49,316 nt of DNA, from positions 1 through 49,316 of the forward strand of contig CAKQSV010000012.1 of NCBI GenBank assembly GCA_934273635.1, written 5' to 3'. Made by a program: the position numbers and the translations under genes. The notes under the pieces were generated by a model that searched no databases, was not told where the DNA came from, and saw nothing but the letters and a program-made list of their open reading frames with translations. Below are positions 8,043 to 16,464 of this stretch, piece by piece. Each line of letters opens with the position of its first letter. The first letter of the stretch is position 1. This DNA is from an uncultured Alphaproteobacteria bacterium. Lineage in GTDB: Bacteria; Pseudomonadota; Alphaproteobacteria; RF32; CAG-239.

Positions 8043-8143
8043 GTAAAAAATAGACTCTAAAAATGAAAATTTTGTCAAACGGACGCAACAAGAGTCTCAG
8101 CAAGAGATACAGGGTGTGAAAAAGTTTATTTTTTTGTAATTTT

Positions 8144-8171
8144 TTGCTTGCATATTAGACTCAATTATGTT
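8144..8171 (+). promoter_or_regulatory. Promoter of the S10 ribosomal operon
   Basis: TTGCTT (8144-8149), a 16-base spacer and TATGTT (8166-8171). The extended -35 TTGCTTGC is identical to those in front of rplQ and rpsU. Confidence 0.6.
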
Positions 8172-8235
8172 ACAAACCCCTTACATCATTGCAAGGAGGG
8201 GCGACTCTGTCTTGTGATATGATATAAAACATAAC

Positions 8236-8263
8236 GCAATACCTCTGATTTTCTATGTATTGC
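8236..8263 (+). promoter_or_regulatory. Hairpin in the S10 leader
   Basis: GCAATAC and GTATTGC form a perfect seven-base stem with a 14-base loop in the untranslated leader, 74 bases before the rpsJ start. No T-tract follows. In gammaproteobacteria L4 controls the S10 operon through its leader; whether this hairpin serves that role is unknown. Confidence 0.45.
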
Positions 8264-8337
8264 CGAGTTTAACATTTAGATGGCTGAAGTTTGGCCTTGC
8301 TAAATTTTTGTTGTCTAGTTATAAGGTAATTGTTAAA

Positions 8338-8646
8338 ATGGATGCACAAAATATAAGAATTCGCCTTAAGGCTTTTGACCACAGATTGCTTGATCAATCT
8401 ACTCAAGAAATCGTCCACACGGCCAAAAGAACCGGCGCAAATGTAAGAGGTCCTATTCCTCTGCCGACGCAAATTGAGAAGTTTACCGTAAACTGCTCAC
8501 CGCACGTTGATAAAAAGTCTCGCGAACAGTTTGAAATTCGCACTCACAAGAGACTTCTTGACATTGTTGATCCGACACCGCAGACAGTTGATGCTTTGAT
8601 GAAATTGGATTTGGCTGCCGGCGTTAATGTTGAAATCAAATTATAA
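8338..8646 (+). CDS. rpsJ: 30S ribosomal protein S10
   Basis: The protein has 102 residues, the normal size. It carries the family's RIRLKAFDHRLLDQS start, RGPIPLPT and KSREQFEIRTHKRL. The ATG at 8338 is chosen over an upstream in-frame TTG at 8260 because it gives the universal N-terminus (MDAQNIRIRL) and an AAGG lies 13 bases upstream. S10 sits in the 30S head and also binds NusB in antitermination. It is the first gene of the operon; rpsL, rpsG, fusA and tuf are not upstream. Confidence 0.97.
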   Translation: MDAQNIRIRLKAFDHRLLDQSTQEIVHTAKRTGANVRGPIPLPTQIEKFTVNCSPHVDKKSREQFEIRTHKRLLDIVDPTPQTVDALMKLDLAAGVNVEIKL

Positions 8647-8779
8647 GTTTTCGCTTTCTTAAAAAGCGTATTCCGGTGTAAACCGGCTCCGGTCTTTGAG
8701 GTATAAGACACAAAATAAAAAAAACAATGTTGGCTTCTGAAATACGAAGTTCAACCTATTGAAAAAGGAAAAAATAATA

Positions 8780-9508
8780 ATGCGTACTGGTCTAATCGCA
8801 AAAAAATTGGGAATGTCCCGCATTTTTGAAGCTGACGGAACTCATGTTCCGGTTACGGTTTTGAGCGTTGACGGTCTTCAAGTTGTTGACGTTAAAACTC
8901 AGGACAGAGACGGTTACACAGCTGTACAGTTGGGTACCGGCGCTGTTAAAGCTAAAAATGTTTCAAAAGCCTTGAAAGGACATTTTGCTAAAGCTAACGT
9001 TGAGCCGAAGAAAAAACTTGGCGAGTTCAGAGTTTCTGAAGACTGCCTGTTGTCTGTCGGCGATGAATTATCTGCAGAACATTTCGTAGCCGGTCAATAT
9101 GTTGACGTTTGCGCTACATCAATCGGTAAAGGTTTTGCCGGCGTTATGAAACGTCACAACTTTGCCGGTTTGGAGGCTACTCACGGTGTATCAATTTCTC
9201 ACCGCGCTCATGGTTCTACAGGACAAAGACAAGATCCGGGTAAAGTATTTAAGGGCAAGAAAATGGCCGGTCACATGGGAGATGAGCGCGTTACCGTTCA
9301 AAACCTGCGTGTTGTTGCCGTTGATGGCGAAAAAGGTTTGATTATGGTTAAAGGCGGCGTTCCTGGTGGTGAAAACGCTTGGGTTCGCGTTACCGATGCT
9401 TTGAAGAAAACCGCAAAAGTTCAGTTGCCATTGCCTGCCGGACTGAAAAAAGTTGATGAACCTGTTGCAGTTAAGGCTGAAGAATCTGTTTCAGCAGAAA
9501 ACGCATAG
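8780..9508 (+). CDS. rplC: 50S ribosomal protein L3
   Basis: The protein has 242 residues and starts MRTGLIAKKLGMSR; an in-frame TTG 21 bases upstream is rejected because this N-terminus is canonical and GGAAAAAA precedes it. The long C-terminus adds an Ala/Glu/Lys-rich tail (VAVKAEESVSAENA) beyond the E. coli length of about 209. L3 is an early-assembly 50S protein near the peptidyl transferase centre. The 133-base gap to rpsJ is long for this operon and holds two small hairpins (CGCTTT/AAAGCG and CCGGT/ACCGG). Confidence 0.97.
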   Translation: MRTGLIAKKLGMSRIFEADGTHVPVTVLSVDGLQVVDVKTQDRDGYTAVQLGTGAVKAKNVSKALKGHFAKANVEPKKKLGEFRVSEDCLLSVGDELSAEHFVAGQYVDVCATSIGKGFAGVMKRHNFAGLEATHGVSISHRAHGSTGQRQDPGKVFKGKKMAGHMGDERVTVQNLRVVAVDGEKGLIMVKGGVPGGENAWVRVTDALKKTAKVQLPLPAGLKKVDEPVAVKAEESVSAENA

Positions 9509-9526
9509 TTATAAGGATTTGAAAAA

Positions 9527-10147
9527 ATGAAACAGGACATCTTAAATCTTGAAAATCAAAATGTTGGCTCAATCGAACTTAACGATGCCATTTACGGTTT
9601 GGAAGTTCGCGCTGATATTTTACACCGCGTTGTAAATTGGCAGTTGGCTAAGCTGCAAAGCGGTAACCACAAAACTAAAGGCCGTTCCGAAGTTGCTTTG
9701 ACGCCTGCTAAACCTTTCAAACAAAAAGGTTCCGGTAATGCTCGTCAGGGTTCTCGCAAGGGTACTCAGTTTAGAAAAGGTGGTATTGTGTTTGGTCCGG
9801 TTGTTCGCGACCAGTCACATGATTTGACCAAGAAGTTTAGAAAACTTGGTCTGAAAACAGCTCTTTCCGCTAAGGCGAAAGAGGGCAACCTTGTTATTCT
9901 TGACGAAGCAAAATTGTCAGCTCCGAAAACTAAAGATTTACAAGCTAAATTGGCTGCTTGCGGGTTGAATAATTGCTTGGTTATTGACGGCAAGGAAGTT
10001 GATATCAACTTTGCATTGGCATCAAGAAACATTGCCGGCGTTGATGTTTTGCCGACAATCGGTGCAAATGTTTATGATATCTTGAGAAAAGACAAATTAG
10101 TGTTGACTAAAGACGCTGTTAGTTGCTTGGAGGAGAGACTGAAATGA
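9527..10147 (+). CDS. rplD: 50S ribosomal protein L4
   Basis: The protein has 206 residues, with the L4 loop region KPFKQKGSGNARQGSRKGTQ that reaches into the exit tunnel, followed by GGIVFGP. L4 is an assembly initiator and, in enterobacteria, the translational and transcriptional repressor of its own operon. The stop codon overlaps the rplW start (ATGA), indicating coupled translation. Confidence 0.97.
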   Translation: MKQDILNLENQNVGSIELNDAIYGLEVRADILHRVVNWQLAKLQSGNHKTKGRSEVALTPAKPFKQKGSGNARQGSRKGTQFRKGGIVFGPVVRDQSHDLTKKFRKLGLKTALSAKAKEGNLVILDEAKLSAPKTKDLQAKLAACGLNNCLVIDGKEVDINFALASRNIAGVDVLPTIGANVYDILRKDKLVLTKDAVSCLEERLK

Positions 10148-10461
10148 GTAAATCAGCAAAAACAAACAATGTAACTGCGAAAATGTATGATACATTAGTT
10201 CGTCCGGTTATCACCGAAAAATCTATGGTTTCTTCTGAAGCCGGCAAAGTTACCTTTATGGTTCCATTGGATGCTTCAAAAGATGACGTTAAGGCTGCCG
10301 TTGAGACAATCTTTAACGTTAAGGTAAATAAGGTGAATACAATTCGTCAATTCGGTAAGGAAAAACGTTTCAAAGGTTATATCGGACAACGTTCTGATTA
10401 TAAAAAAGCAATCGTTACCCTTGCTGATGGTCAAAATATTGATGTTACAACAGGAATTTAG
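10144..10461 (+). CDS. rplW: 50S ribosomal protein L23
   Basis: The protein has 105 residues, with the L23 core YDTLVRPVITEKSM, FNVKVNKVNT and KKAIVTL. The ATG at 10144 overlaps the rplD stop by four bases and has GGAGAG upstream. L23 lies at the tunnel exit and docks trigger factor and SRP. The first 18 residues, rich in Ser, Lys and Asn, extend beyond the usual start. Confidence 0.96.
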   Translation: MSKSAKTNNVTAKMYDTLVRPVITEKSMVSSEAGKVTFMVPLDASKDDVKAAVETIFNVKVNKVNTIRQFGKEKRFKGYIGQRSDYKKAIVTLADGQNIDVTTGI

Positions 10462-10464
10462 GTC

Positions 10465-11298
10465 ATGGTTTTAAAAACATTTAAACCCACCTCTCCCGGT
10501 TTGCGTCAGCTCGTTATCGTTGATAGATCTGAGCTGTACAAAGGCGCTCCGGAGAAGTCTTTGACTATTGGACTTACTAAGTCCGGTGGACGTGATAATT
10601 TTGGACACGTTACAAGTCGCAGAATCGGTGGCGGTCACAAGCGTAAGCTGCGCGTTATCGATTTTAAGCGTAATAAATTTGGCTGCGAAGCTACTGTTGA
10701 AAGAATCGAATATGATCCGAACCGCACATCTTTCATCGCATTGGTTAGCTATGAAGATGGCGAGAAGGCTTATATTCTGGCTCCGCAAAGATTAAAAGCC
10801 GGCGATAAAATCGTTTCAGCCGAAAAAGCTGATATTAAGCCGGGTAATGCTATGCCTTTGAAGAATATGCCGGTCGGTACTATTATTCACAACGTTGAGC
10901 TCAAAGCTGGCAAAGGCGGACAGTTGGTTCGTTCTGCCGGTTGCTATGCTCAGGTTGTTGGTAAAGATGCCGGTTATGTTCAATTGAAATTGAGTTCTGG
11001 CGAGTTGCGCGTTGTTCGTGAAGAATGCTTGGCAACTGTTGGTGCGGTATCAAATCCGGACAACCAGAACGTATCTCTTGGTAAGGCCGGTCGCACACGT
11101 TGGTTGGGTATCAGACCTCAATCTCGCGGTGTTGCTATGAACCCGGTTGATCACCCGCATGGTGGTGGTGAAGGTCGCACATCCGGCGGTCGTCATCCGG
11201 TATCTGCTTGGGGTAAACCGACCAAGGGTGCTAAGACTCGTTCTAACAAGAAGACTGATCGCTTTATTTTGCGCTCACGTCATGAAAACAAGAAATAG
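10465..11298 (+). CDS. rplB: 50S ribosomal protein L2
   Basis: The protein has 277 residues, full length. It starts VLKTFKPTSPGLRQL and carries the C-terminal peptidyl-transferase-proximal signature GVAMNPVDHPHGGGEGR with the conserved histidine. The start is three bases after the rplW stop and lacks a strong own Shine-Dalgarno, consistent with coupling. L2 is needed for subunit association and peptidyl transfer. Confidence 0.98.
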   Translation: MVLKTFKPTSPGLRQLVIVDRSELYKGAPEKSLTIGLTKSGGRDNFGHVTSRRIGGGHKRKLRVIDFKRNKFGCEATVERIEYDPNRTSFIALVSYEDGEKAYILAPQRLKAGDKIVSAEKADIKPGNAMPLKNMPVGTIIHNVELKAGKGGQLVRSAGCYAQVVGKDAGYVQLKLSSGELRVVREECLATVGAVSNPDNQNVSLGKAGRTRWLGIRPQSRGVAMNPVDHPHGGGEGRTSGGRHPVSAWGKPTKGAKTRSNKKTDRFILRSRHENKK

Positions 11299-11310
11299 GG
11301 AGATTTGCAA

Positions 11311-11589
11311 ATGACACGTTCCGTATGGAAAGGCCCGTTTGTTGATGGCTATCTTCTTAAGAAAGCTGAAAATGCTAGAACATCAAGCCGTAACGAAGTT
11401 ATCAAAATTTGGTCTCGTCGTTCAACCATGTTGCCGCAGTTTGTCGGTTTGACATTTGGTGTTCATAACGGTCACAAATTTATCCCTGTTTTGGTTACAG
11501 AGGATATGGTTGGCCACAAATTCGGTGAATTTGCTCCAAGCCGTACATTCTACGGTCACACAGCAGATAAGAAGGCTAAGAGAGGTTAA
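11311..11589 (+). CDS. rpsS: 30S ribosomal protein S19
   Basis: The protein has 92 residues with the conserved TRSVWKGPFVDGYLLKK start and GHKFGEFAPSRTFYGH. The ATG at 11311 gives the standard N-terminus and follows GGGAGATTTGCAA; an in-frame TTG six bases earlier is less likely. S19 is a 30S head protein that pairs with S13 near the A site. Confidence 0.97.
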   Translation: MTRSVWKGPFVDGYLLKKAENARTSSRNEVIKIWSRRSTMLPQFVGLTFGVHNGHKFIPVLVTEDMVGHKFGEFAPSRTFYGHTADKKAKRG

Positions 11590-11591
11590 TT

Positions 11592-11966
11592 ATGGGAAAA
11601 ACTAAAGACGCAAGAAGATTGGAAAACAATCAAGCTATGGCTGTTGGAAATTCTATCCGCACTAGTTCTCGTAAGTTAAACTTGGTAGCTCAATCAATTC
11701 GTGGTTTGAAAGCTGAAAAAGCTGTTGCTGAATTGACTTTCTCAAAAAGAAGAATCGCAAAAGCTGCTTTGGCTGTTTTGAAATCAGCTATTGCCAATGC
11801 TGAAAACAATCATCAGTTGAATATTGATAAACTTTACGTTAGTGAAGCTTTTGTCGGCAACTGTTTAGTAATGAAACGTATGCATGCACGTGGTCGTGGT
11901 AGAGGAGCTCGCGTTTTGAAGCCTTTCTCTAACCTGACCGTGATTGTAACTGAGCGTGAGGAGTAA
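11592..11966 (+). CDS. rplV: 50S ribosomal protein L22
   Basis: The protein has 124 residues, slightly longer than E. coli because of an N-terminal extension. Core features are SSRKLNLVAQSIRG, AIANAENNHQLNID and the tunnel loop MKRMHARGRGRGARVLKP. It starts two bases after rpsS. The loop lines the nascent-chain tunnel and is a common macrolide-resistance site. Confidence 0.96.
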   Translation: MGKTKDARRLENNQAMAVGNSIRTSSRKLNLVAQSIRGLKAEKAVAELTFSKRRIAKAALAVLKSAIANAENNHQLNIDKLYVSEAFVGNCLVMKRMHARGRGRGARVLKPFSNLTVIVTEREE

Positions 11967-11969
11967 ATC

Positions 11970-12638
11970 ATGGGACAAAAAGTAAATCCTACAGGTCTTC
12001 GTTTGGGTATTAACCGTACATGGGACTCTCGTTGGTATGCCGATGAAAAGTTCACTGATTACCTCCACGAGGATTTGAAAATTAAAGAATTCTTGAAAGA
12101 GAAATTGGCTCAGGCCGGTATCAGCCGCATCGTTATTGAACGTCCGGCTAAGAAGGCAAGAGTTACCATTCACTCTGCAAGACCGGGTGTTGTAATTGGC
12201 AAAAAAGGTCAGGATATTGAAATCTTGAGAAAAGAAATTCAAAAATTGACTGACTCTGAAGTTCAATTAAACATTTTGGAAGTTAGAAAGCCTGAGTTGG
12301 ACGCACAGTTGGTTGCCGACAGTGTGGCTCAGCAGTTGGAAAGACGTGTTGCTTTCCGCCGCGCTATGAAACGCGTTATGCAGTCTGCTCTTCGTTTGGG
12401 CGCAGAAGGCATTAAGGTTTGCTGCTCAGGTCGTTTGGGCGGTGCCGAAATCGCAAGAACCGAGTATTATCGTGAAGGCCGCGTGCCTCTTCACACCTTG
12501 CGTGCCGACATCGACTATGCAACTTCTACGGCTCACACCACTTATGGAGCTTGCGGTATTAAAGTTTGGATCTATAAGGGCGATATTATGGCTCATGATC
12601 CGATGGCTCAAGATAAAAAATTGTCTGAGCAGAAGTAA
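11970..12638 (+). CDS. rpsC: 30S ribosomal protein S3
   Basis: The protein has 222 residues. It begins MGQKVNPTGLRLGI, has the KH-type RNA-binding segment (ARPGVVIGKKGQDIE) and the C-terminal GRLGGAEIARTEYYREGRVP signature. S3 forms part of the mRNA entry helicase on the 30S shoulder and head. It starts three bases after rplV, with GTGAGGAG as the ribosome-binding site. Confidence 0.97.
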   Translation: MGQKVNPTGLRLGINRTWDSRWYADEKFTDYLHEDLKIKEFLKEKLAQAGISRIVIERPAKKARVTIHSARPGVVIGKKGQDIEILRKEIQKLTDSEVQLNILEVRKPELDAQLVADSVAQQLERRVAFRRAMKRVMQSALRLGAEGIKVCCSGRLGGAEIARTEYYREGRVPLHTLRADIDYATSTAHTTYGACGIKVWIYKGDIMAHDPMAQDKKLSEQK

Positions 12639-12656
12639 TTGAGAGGATATTAAGAG

Positions 12657-13085
12657 ATGTTAAGTCCAAAAAGATTAAAGTTCCGCAAGGTGCACAAAGG
12701 TCGTATTCACGGCCTTGCCAAAGGTGGTTCTGAATTGAGTTTTGGTTCATATGGATTGAAGGCTTTATCTCCGGAGCGCGTTACTGCCCGTCAGATTGAG
12801 GCAGCCCGCCGCGCAATTACCCGTGAGATGAAAAGAGCCGGAAGATTGTGGATCAGAATTTTCCCTGATTTGCCAGTGTCTGATAAACCTGCCGAAGTTC
12901 GTATGGGTAAAGGTAAAGGTTCTATTGAATATTGGTGCGCAAGAGTTAAACCGGGACGCATTATGTTTGAGGCTGAAGGTATCGATGAAGAAACCGCTCG
13001 CTCAGCTTTTGCTCTGGGTGCTGCAAAGCTTCCGGTTAAGTCCAAGTTTATTAAGCGCTTGAACTCTGATAAGGGAGAAGCATAA
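12657..13085 (+). CDS. rplP: 50S ribosomal protein L16
   Basis: The protein has 142 residues, starts MLSPKRLKFRKVHKGR and contains RQIEAARRAITREMKRAGR and MGKGKGSIEYW. L16 contacts the A-site tRNA elbow and is placed late in 50S assembly. Its stop overlaps the rpmC start by one base (TAATG). Confidence 0.97.
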   Translation: MLSPKRLKFRKVHKGRIHGLAKGGSELSFGSYGLKALSPERVTARQIEAARRAITREMKRAGRLWIRIFPDLPVSDKPAEVRMGKGKGSIEYWCARVKPGRIMFEAEGIDEETARSAFALGAAKLPVKSKFIKRLNSDKGEA

Positions 13086-13282
13086 TGGTTAAAACAAAAG
13101 ATCTTCGCGCTATGAGTGTTGATGAACTTGAAGCTAAATTGTTAGATGCAAAAAAAGAACAATTTAACTTAAGAATTCAACAATCTACTGGACAATTACA
13201 AAATACTGCTGTAATAAGAAGTGTCCGTCGTGAAATAGCAAAAATCAACACGCTCTTAACCGAGCGCAAGAAGAATAGTTAG
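13085..13282 (+). CDS. rpmC: 50S ribosomal protein L29
   Basis: The protein has 65 residues forming two helices, with LRAMSVDELEAKLLDAKKEQFNLRI matching the family split by its usual LR...F..R core. It lies at the tunnel exit next to L23. The start overlaps the L16 stop, indicating coupled translation. Confidence 0.95.
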   Translation: MVKTKDLRAMSVDELEAKLLDAKKEQFNLRIQQSTGQLQNTAVIRSVRREIAKINTLLTERKKNS

Positions 13283-13292
13283 GAGAAAAGAT

Positions 13293-13529
13293 ATGCCTAA
13301 AAGAATTCTTCAAGGTGTTGTTGTAAGCGATAAACAGGATAAGACAGTTGTTGTGAGTGTAGAACGTCAAGTTATGCACCCTGTTTATAAGAAAATCGTC
13401 AAGAAGAGCAAAAAGTTTGCCGCTCATGACGAAAACAACCAGTACAAAGTTGGGGATATCGTTTCGATTGAAGAATCTAAGCCTTATTCTAAGACCAAGA
13501 CTTGGACTGTAGTTAGTGATAACGCCTAA
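13293..13529 (+). CDS. rpsQ: 30S ribosomal protein S17
   Basis: The protein has 78 residues, an OB-fold family member with LQGVVVSDKQDKTVVVSVER and HPVYKKIVKKSKKFAAHDE. It is a primary 16S rRNA binder that stabilises the 5' domain. A GGAGAAAAGAT ribosome-binding site precedes the ATG. Confidence 0.96.
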   Translation: MPKRILQGVVVSDKQDKTVVVSVERQVMHPVYKKIVKKSKKFAAHDENNQYKVGDIVSIEESKPYSKTKTWTVVSDNA

Positions 13530-13547
13530 GAGAAAAGGAAATAAAAA

Positions 13548-13916
13548 ATGATTCAGATGCAAACCAACCTAGATGTCGCAGATAATTCTGGCGCTCGTCA
13601 GGTGCAGTGCATTAAGGTTCTTGGAGGCTCCAAGAGAATGCATGCAACAGTAGGTGATGTTATCGTCGTTTCCGTTAAAGACGCTCTGCCTAAAGGCCGC
13701 GTTAAAAAAGGTGACGTATGCAAGGCTGTAATCGTTCGCACAGCCAGCGATATCAGACGTAAAGACGGTAGTGTTATCCGTTTTGACTCTAATGCTGCTG
13801 TATTAATCAATAAGGACGGTGAGCCTGTCGGTACTCGTATCTTTGGTCCTGTTACCAGAGAATTGCGTGCCAAGAAGTTTATGAAGATTATTTCATTAGC
13901 ACCGGAGGTATTGTAA
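13548..13916 (+). CDS. rplN: 50S ribosomal protein L14
   Basis: The protein has 122 residues with the L14 hallmarks MIQMQTNLDVADNSGAR, VLGGSKR and FGPVTRELR. It forms an intersubunit bridge and is the RsfS docking site. The stop overlaps the rplX start (TAATG). Confidence 0.97.
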   Translation: MIQMQTNLDVADNSGARQVQCIKVLGGSKRMHATVGDVIVVSVKDALPKGRVKKGDVCKAVIVRTASDIRRKDGSVIRFDSNAAVLINKDGEPVGTRIFGPVTRELRAKKFMKIISLAPEVL

Positions 13917-14242
13917 TGAGCCTTGTTAAAATGAAAATTAAAAAAGGAGATCAGGTTATTGTTCTGTCTGGCGATGACAAAGGCAAAACCGGAGAAGTAA
14001 TTAAAGCTTTGCCACAAGAAGGTAAGGTTGTGGTTCAGGGTGTTAACATGGTTAAAAGACACACTAAACCAAGCCAGACCAGCGCAGGCGGCATTATTTC
14101 TAAAGAAGCTCCGATCAATGTTTCTAATGTGGCTGTTGTTGATCCGAAATCAGGTAAAGCAACAAAAATCGGTTTCAAAGAGGAAAATGGCAAAAAAGTT
14201 CGTTTTGCTCGCAAATCCGGTGAAGTAATCGATAAAAAGTAA
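13916..14242 (+). CDS. rplX: 50S ribosomal protein L24
   Basis: The protein has 108 residues with the KOW segment KIKKGDQVIVLSGDDKGKTG followed by VQGVNMVKRH. It initiates 50S assembly and binds the 5' end of 23S rRNA. The start overlaps the L14 stop by one base. Confidence 0.96.
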   Translation: MSLVKMKIKKGDQVIVLSGDDKGKTGEVIKALPQEGKVVVQGVNMVKRHTKPSQTSAGGIISKEAPINVSNVAVVDPKSGKATKIGFKEENGKKVRFARKSGEVIDKK

Positions 14243-14255
14243 TAAGGGAAAATAA

Positions 14256-14795
14256 ATGACAAATTTTGAAAAATTATACAATGAAGTCATCAAAAAAGCT
14301 CTTGTGGAAAAATTCGGTTACAAAAACCCACATGAGATTCCTCATTTGACTAAAATTGTTTTGAATATGGGTATCGGCGATGCTGTTACCGATAAGAAAA
14401 AACTGAACAACGCCGTAGAAGAAATGGCTTTGATTGCCGGTCAAAAACCAATGGTTACCAAAGCTCGTAAATCTATCGCTACTTTCAAACTGAGAGAAGA
14501 TATGCCTATCGGTTGCAAAGTTACTTTGCGTTCAGATAGAATGTATGAATTCTTGGAAAGATTAATCAACATGGCATTGCCTCGTATCAGAGACTTTCAT
14601 GGTATTACAGGTAAGAACTTTGACGGCAGAGGAAACTTTGCGTTCGGTATCAAAGAGCAAATCATCTTCCCTGAAATCAACTATGAAAAGGTTGAGACGG
14701 TCAGAGGTATGGATATCGTTATCTGCACATCAGCTAAAACTGATGAAGAAGCTAAAGTGCTTCTGAGCGGATTTAATATGCCCTACAAGAAATAA
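14256..14795 (+). CDS. rplE: 50S ribosomal protein L5
   Basis: The protein has 179 residues. Conserved parts include IPHLTKIVLNMGIGDA, GQKPMVTKARKSIATFKLR and GVKEQ-like FGIKEQIIFPEI. L5 binds 5S rRNA in the central protuberance together with L18. A GGGAAAATAA site precedes the ATG. Confidence 0.97.
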   Translation: MTNFEKLYNEVIKKALVEKFGYKNPHEIPHLTKIVLNMGIGDAVTDKKKLNNAVEEMALIAGQKPMVTKARKSIATFKLREDMPIGCKVTLRSDRMYEFLERLINMALPRIRDFHGITGKNFDGRGNFAFGIKEQIIFPEINYEKVETVRGMDIVICTSAKTDEEAKVLLSGFNMPYKK

Positions 14796-14809
14796 GCGGA
14801 GATTTTACT

Positions 14810-15115
14810 ATGGCAAAAACAAGTTCAGTTTATAGAAACTTGAAAAGAGTTAAAATGGCTGCGAAGTTTGCAAACCGCAGACAGAAACTCAAAGATATCG
14901 TTATGGATAAAAGCGCTTCTCCGGAAGACCGTTTCCAGGCGACATTGAAATTAGCTGAATTACCTCGCAATTCTGCAAAGATTCGTGCAAGAAACCGTTG
15001 CAAATTGACAGGTCGTTCACGTGGTTATTACAGGAAGTTTGGCCTCAGCCGTGTTGAATTGAGAGATATGGCAAGTTTCGGTGAAATTCCTGGTTTAGTA
15101 AAATCAAGCTGGTAG
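14810..15115 (+). CDS. rpsN: 30S ribosomal protein S14, zinc-free type
   Basis: The protein has 101 residues, the long form. It has a single Cys (RNRCKLTGRSRGYYRKFGL) and no CxxC pairs, so it is the zinc-independent S14. S14 is a late-assembly protein in the 30S head. GCGGAGATTTTACT precedes the ATG. Confidence 0.97.
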   Translation: MAKTSSVYRNLKRVKMAAKFANRRQKLKDIVMDKSASPEDRFQATLKLAELPRNSAKIRARNRCKLTGRSRGYYRKFGLSRVELRDMASFGEIPGLVKSSW

Positions 15116-15127
15116 GAGGTCGAGAAT

Positions 15128-15526
15128 ATGTCTATGTCTGATCCTTTGGGCGATATGCTCACACGCATTAGAAACGCACAAAGAGCGAAGAAAACAGAGG
15201 TTGTATCACCTGCTTCTCGCTTGCGTGAAAATGTATTGGAAGTTCTGAAAAAAGAAGGCTACATTTGCGGTTATGAAAAAGTAAACGTTCGTGCCGGCGT
15301 CGATGAACTTCGTATTCAATTAAAGTACCATGAAGGTACCGGTGTTATCACCGAAATTTACCGTGTTTCAACTCCGGGTCGTCGCGTTTATTCAAGCGTT
15401 AAAGATTTGCCGAGAGTTTACAACGGTTTGGGTATTTCTATCATCTCTACACCGAGTGGTGTTATGAGCGACTATGATGCTAGAAAAGCCAACGTTGGCG
15501 GTGAAATTTTGTGTCAAGTATTCTAA
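15128..15526 (+). CDS. rpsH: 30S ribosomal protein S8
   Basis: The protein has 132 residues, starts MSMSDPLGDMLTRIRNAQ and ends with the 16S-binding domain (GLGISIISTPSGVMSDYDAR). A strong TAGGAGGTCGAGAAT site precedes it. In E. coli S8 is the translational repressor of the spc operon; that control is known for the family but is not visible here. Confidence 0.97.
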   Translation: MSMSDPLGDMLTRIRNAQRAKKTEVVSPASRLRENVLEVLKKEGYICGYEKVNVRAGVDELRIQLKYHEGTGVITEIYRVSTPGRRVYSSVKDLPRVYNGLGISIISTPSGVMSDYDARKANVGGEILCQVF

Positions 15527-15538
15527 GGGAGAAATCGG

Positions 15539-16078
15539 ATGTCTAGAGTTGGAAAATATCCTGTTATTATCCCTAATGGTGTTACTGTTACCATTAACGG
15601 AAATGTTGTTAATGTTAAAGGTAAGTTAGGTGAATTGAGCTACGCTTTTGATGAAAATCATGTCGTTGCTAAGTTGGAAGACAACAAGGTTGTGGTTTCG
15701 GTTTTGTCCGGAACAAAGCAAGCCAGAGCTCTTTGGGGCACTGCCAGAGCTAACATCAACTCTTTAGTTAAGGGTGTTAGCGAAGGTTTCACAAAGAATT
15801 TGGAACTGGTCGGCGTTGGTTATAAAGCCCGCGTTGAAGGTTCTCACAAATTGGTTTTGTCTTTGGGCTTCTCTCACGATGTTATTTTTGAAGCTCCTCA
15901 AACAATTAACCTCGCTTGCCCGACTCCGACCCAGATTTCTATTTCTGGCGCGGATAAGCAACTTGTCGGTCAAATTGCCGCGGAAGTTCGTAAATACAGA
16001 AAACCTGAACCTTATAAAGGAAAAGGCGTGAAGTATGAAGGCGAATATATCCGTCGTAAAGAAGGTAAGAAGAAGTAA
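15539..16078 (+). CDS. rplF: 50S ribosomal protein L6
   Basis: The protein has 179 residues forming two repeated domains. It contains SRVGKYPVIIPNGV, GVGYKARVEG and the C-terminal RKPEPYKGKGVKYEGEYIRR signature. L6 sits by the sarcin-ricin loop near the GTPase centre. GGGAGAAATCGG is the ribosome-binding site. Confidence 0.97.
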   Translation: MSRVGKYPVIIPNGVTVTINGNVVNVKGKLGELSYAFDENHVVAKLEDNKVVVSVLSGTKQARALWGTARANINSLVKGVSEGFTKNLELVGVGYKARVEGSHKLVLSLGFSHDVIFEAPQTINLACPTPTQISISGADKQLVGQIAAEVRKYRKPEPYKGKGVKYEGEYIRRKEGKKK

Positions 16079-16090
16079 GGGAAATTTTAA

Positions 16091-16453
16091 ATGAATACGC
16101 CAAGAGAATTATTTCAGAAAAGAAAAGCGCGCGTTAGAGTTGCTTTGAAAAAAGCTGCAAACGGCAAAATGAGATTGTCGGTGTTTCGCAGTGGAAAGCA
16201 CATTTATGCGCAAATTATTGACGATGCAAAAGGTGTAACCGTTGTTTCCGCTTCTACTCTCGATAAAGAAGTCAGAAACAATATTGCAAAGTCTTCTACA
16301 GTTGAAGCCGCTGCTTACATCGGTAATGTGGTTGCTGAGAGAGCTGTTAAGTCAGGTGTTAGTGAAGTTGTCTTCGACAGAGGCGGCTATATCTATCACG
16401 GTCGTGTTAAAGCATTAGCTGATGCAGCCCGCGCTGCCGGTTTGAAATTTTAG
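16091..16453 (+). CDS. rplR: 50S ribosomal protein L18
   Basis: The protein has 120 residues. It shows RLSVFRSGKHIYAQIIDD, AAYIGNVVAERAVKSGV and FDRGGYIYHGRVKALADAAR. It binds 5S rRNA with L5 and L25. Confidence 0.97.
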   Translation: MNTPRELFQKRKARVRVALKKAANGKMRLSVFRSGKHIYAQIIDDAKGVTVVSASTLDKEVRNNIAKSSTVEAAAYIGNVVAERAVKSGVSEVVFDRGGYIYHGRVKALADAARAAGLKF

Positions 16454-16464
16454 GAGTGTGGGAT

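Larger units (their letters stand above)
7991..8337 (+). other. S10 operon leader region, no gene
   Basis: This 347-base stretch holds the terminator at 8000, a promoter at 8144, and a leader of about 160 nt to the rpsJ ATG containing a hairpin at 8236. Upstream, AGACTC near 8052 pairs with GAGTCT near 8094. No protein-coding frame is supported; a frame continuing upstream from rpsJ is most likely untranslated leader. Confidence 0.6.
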
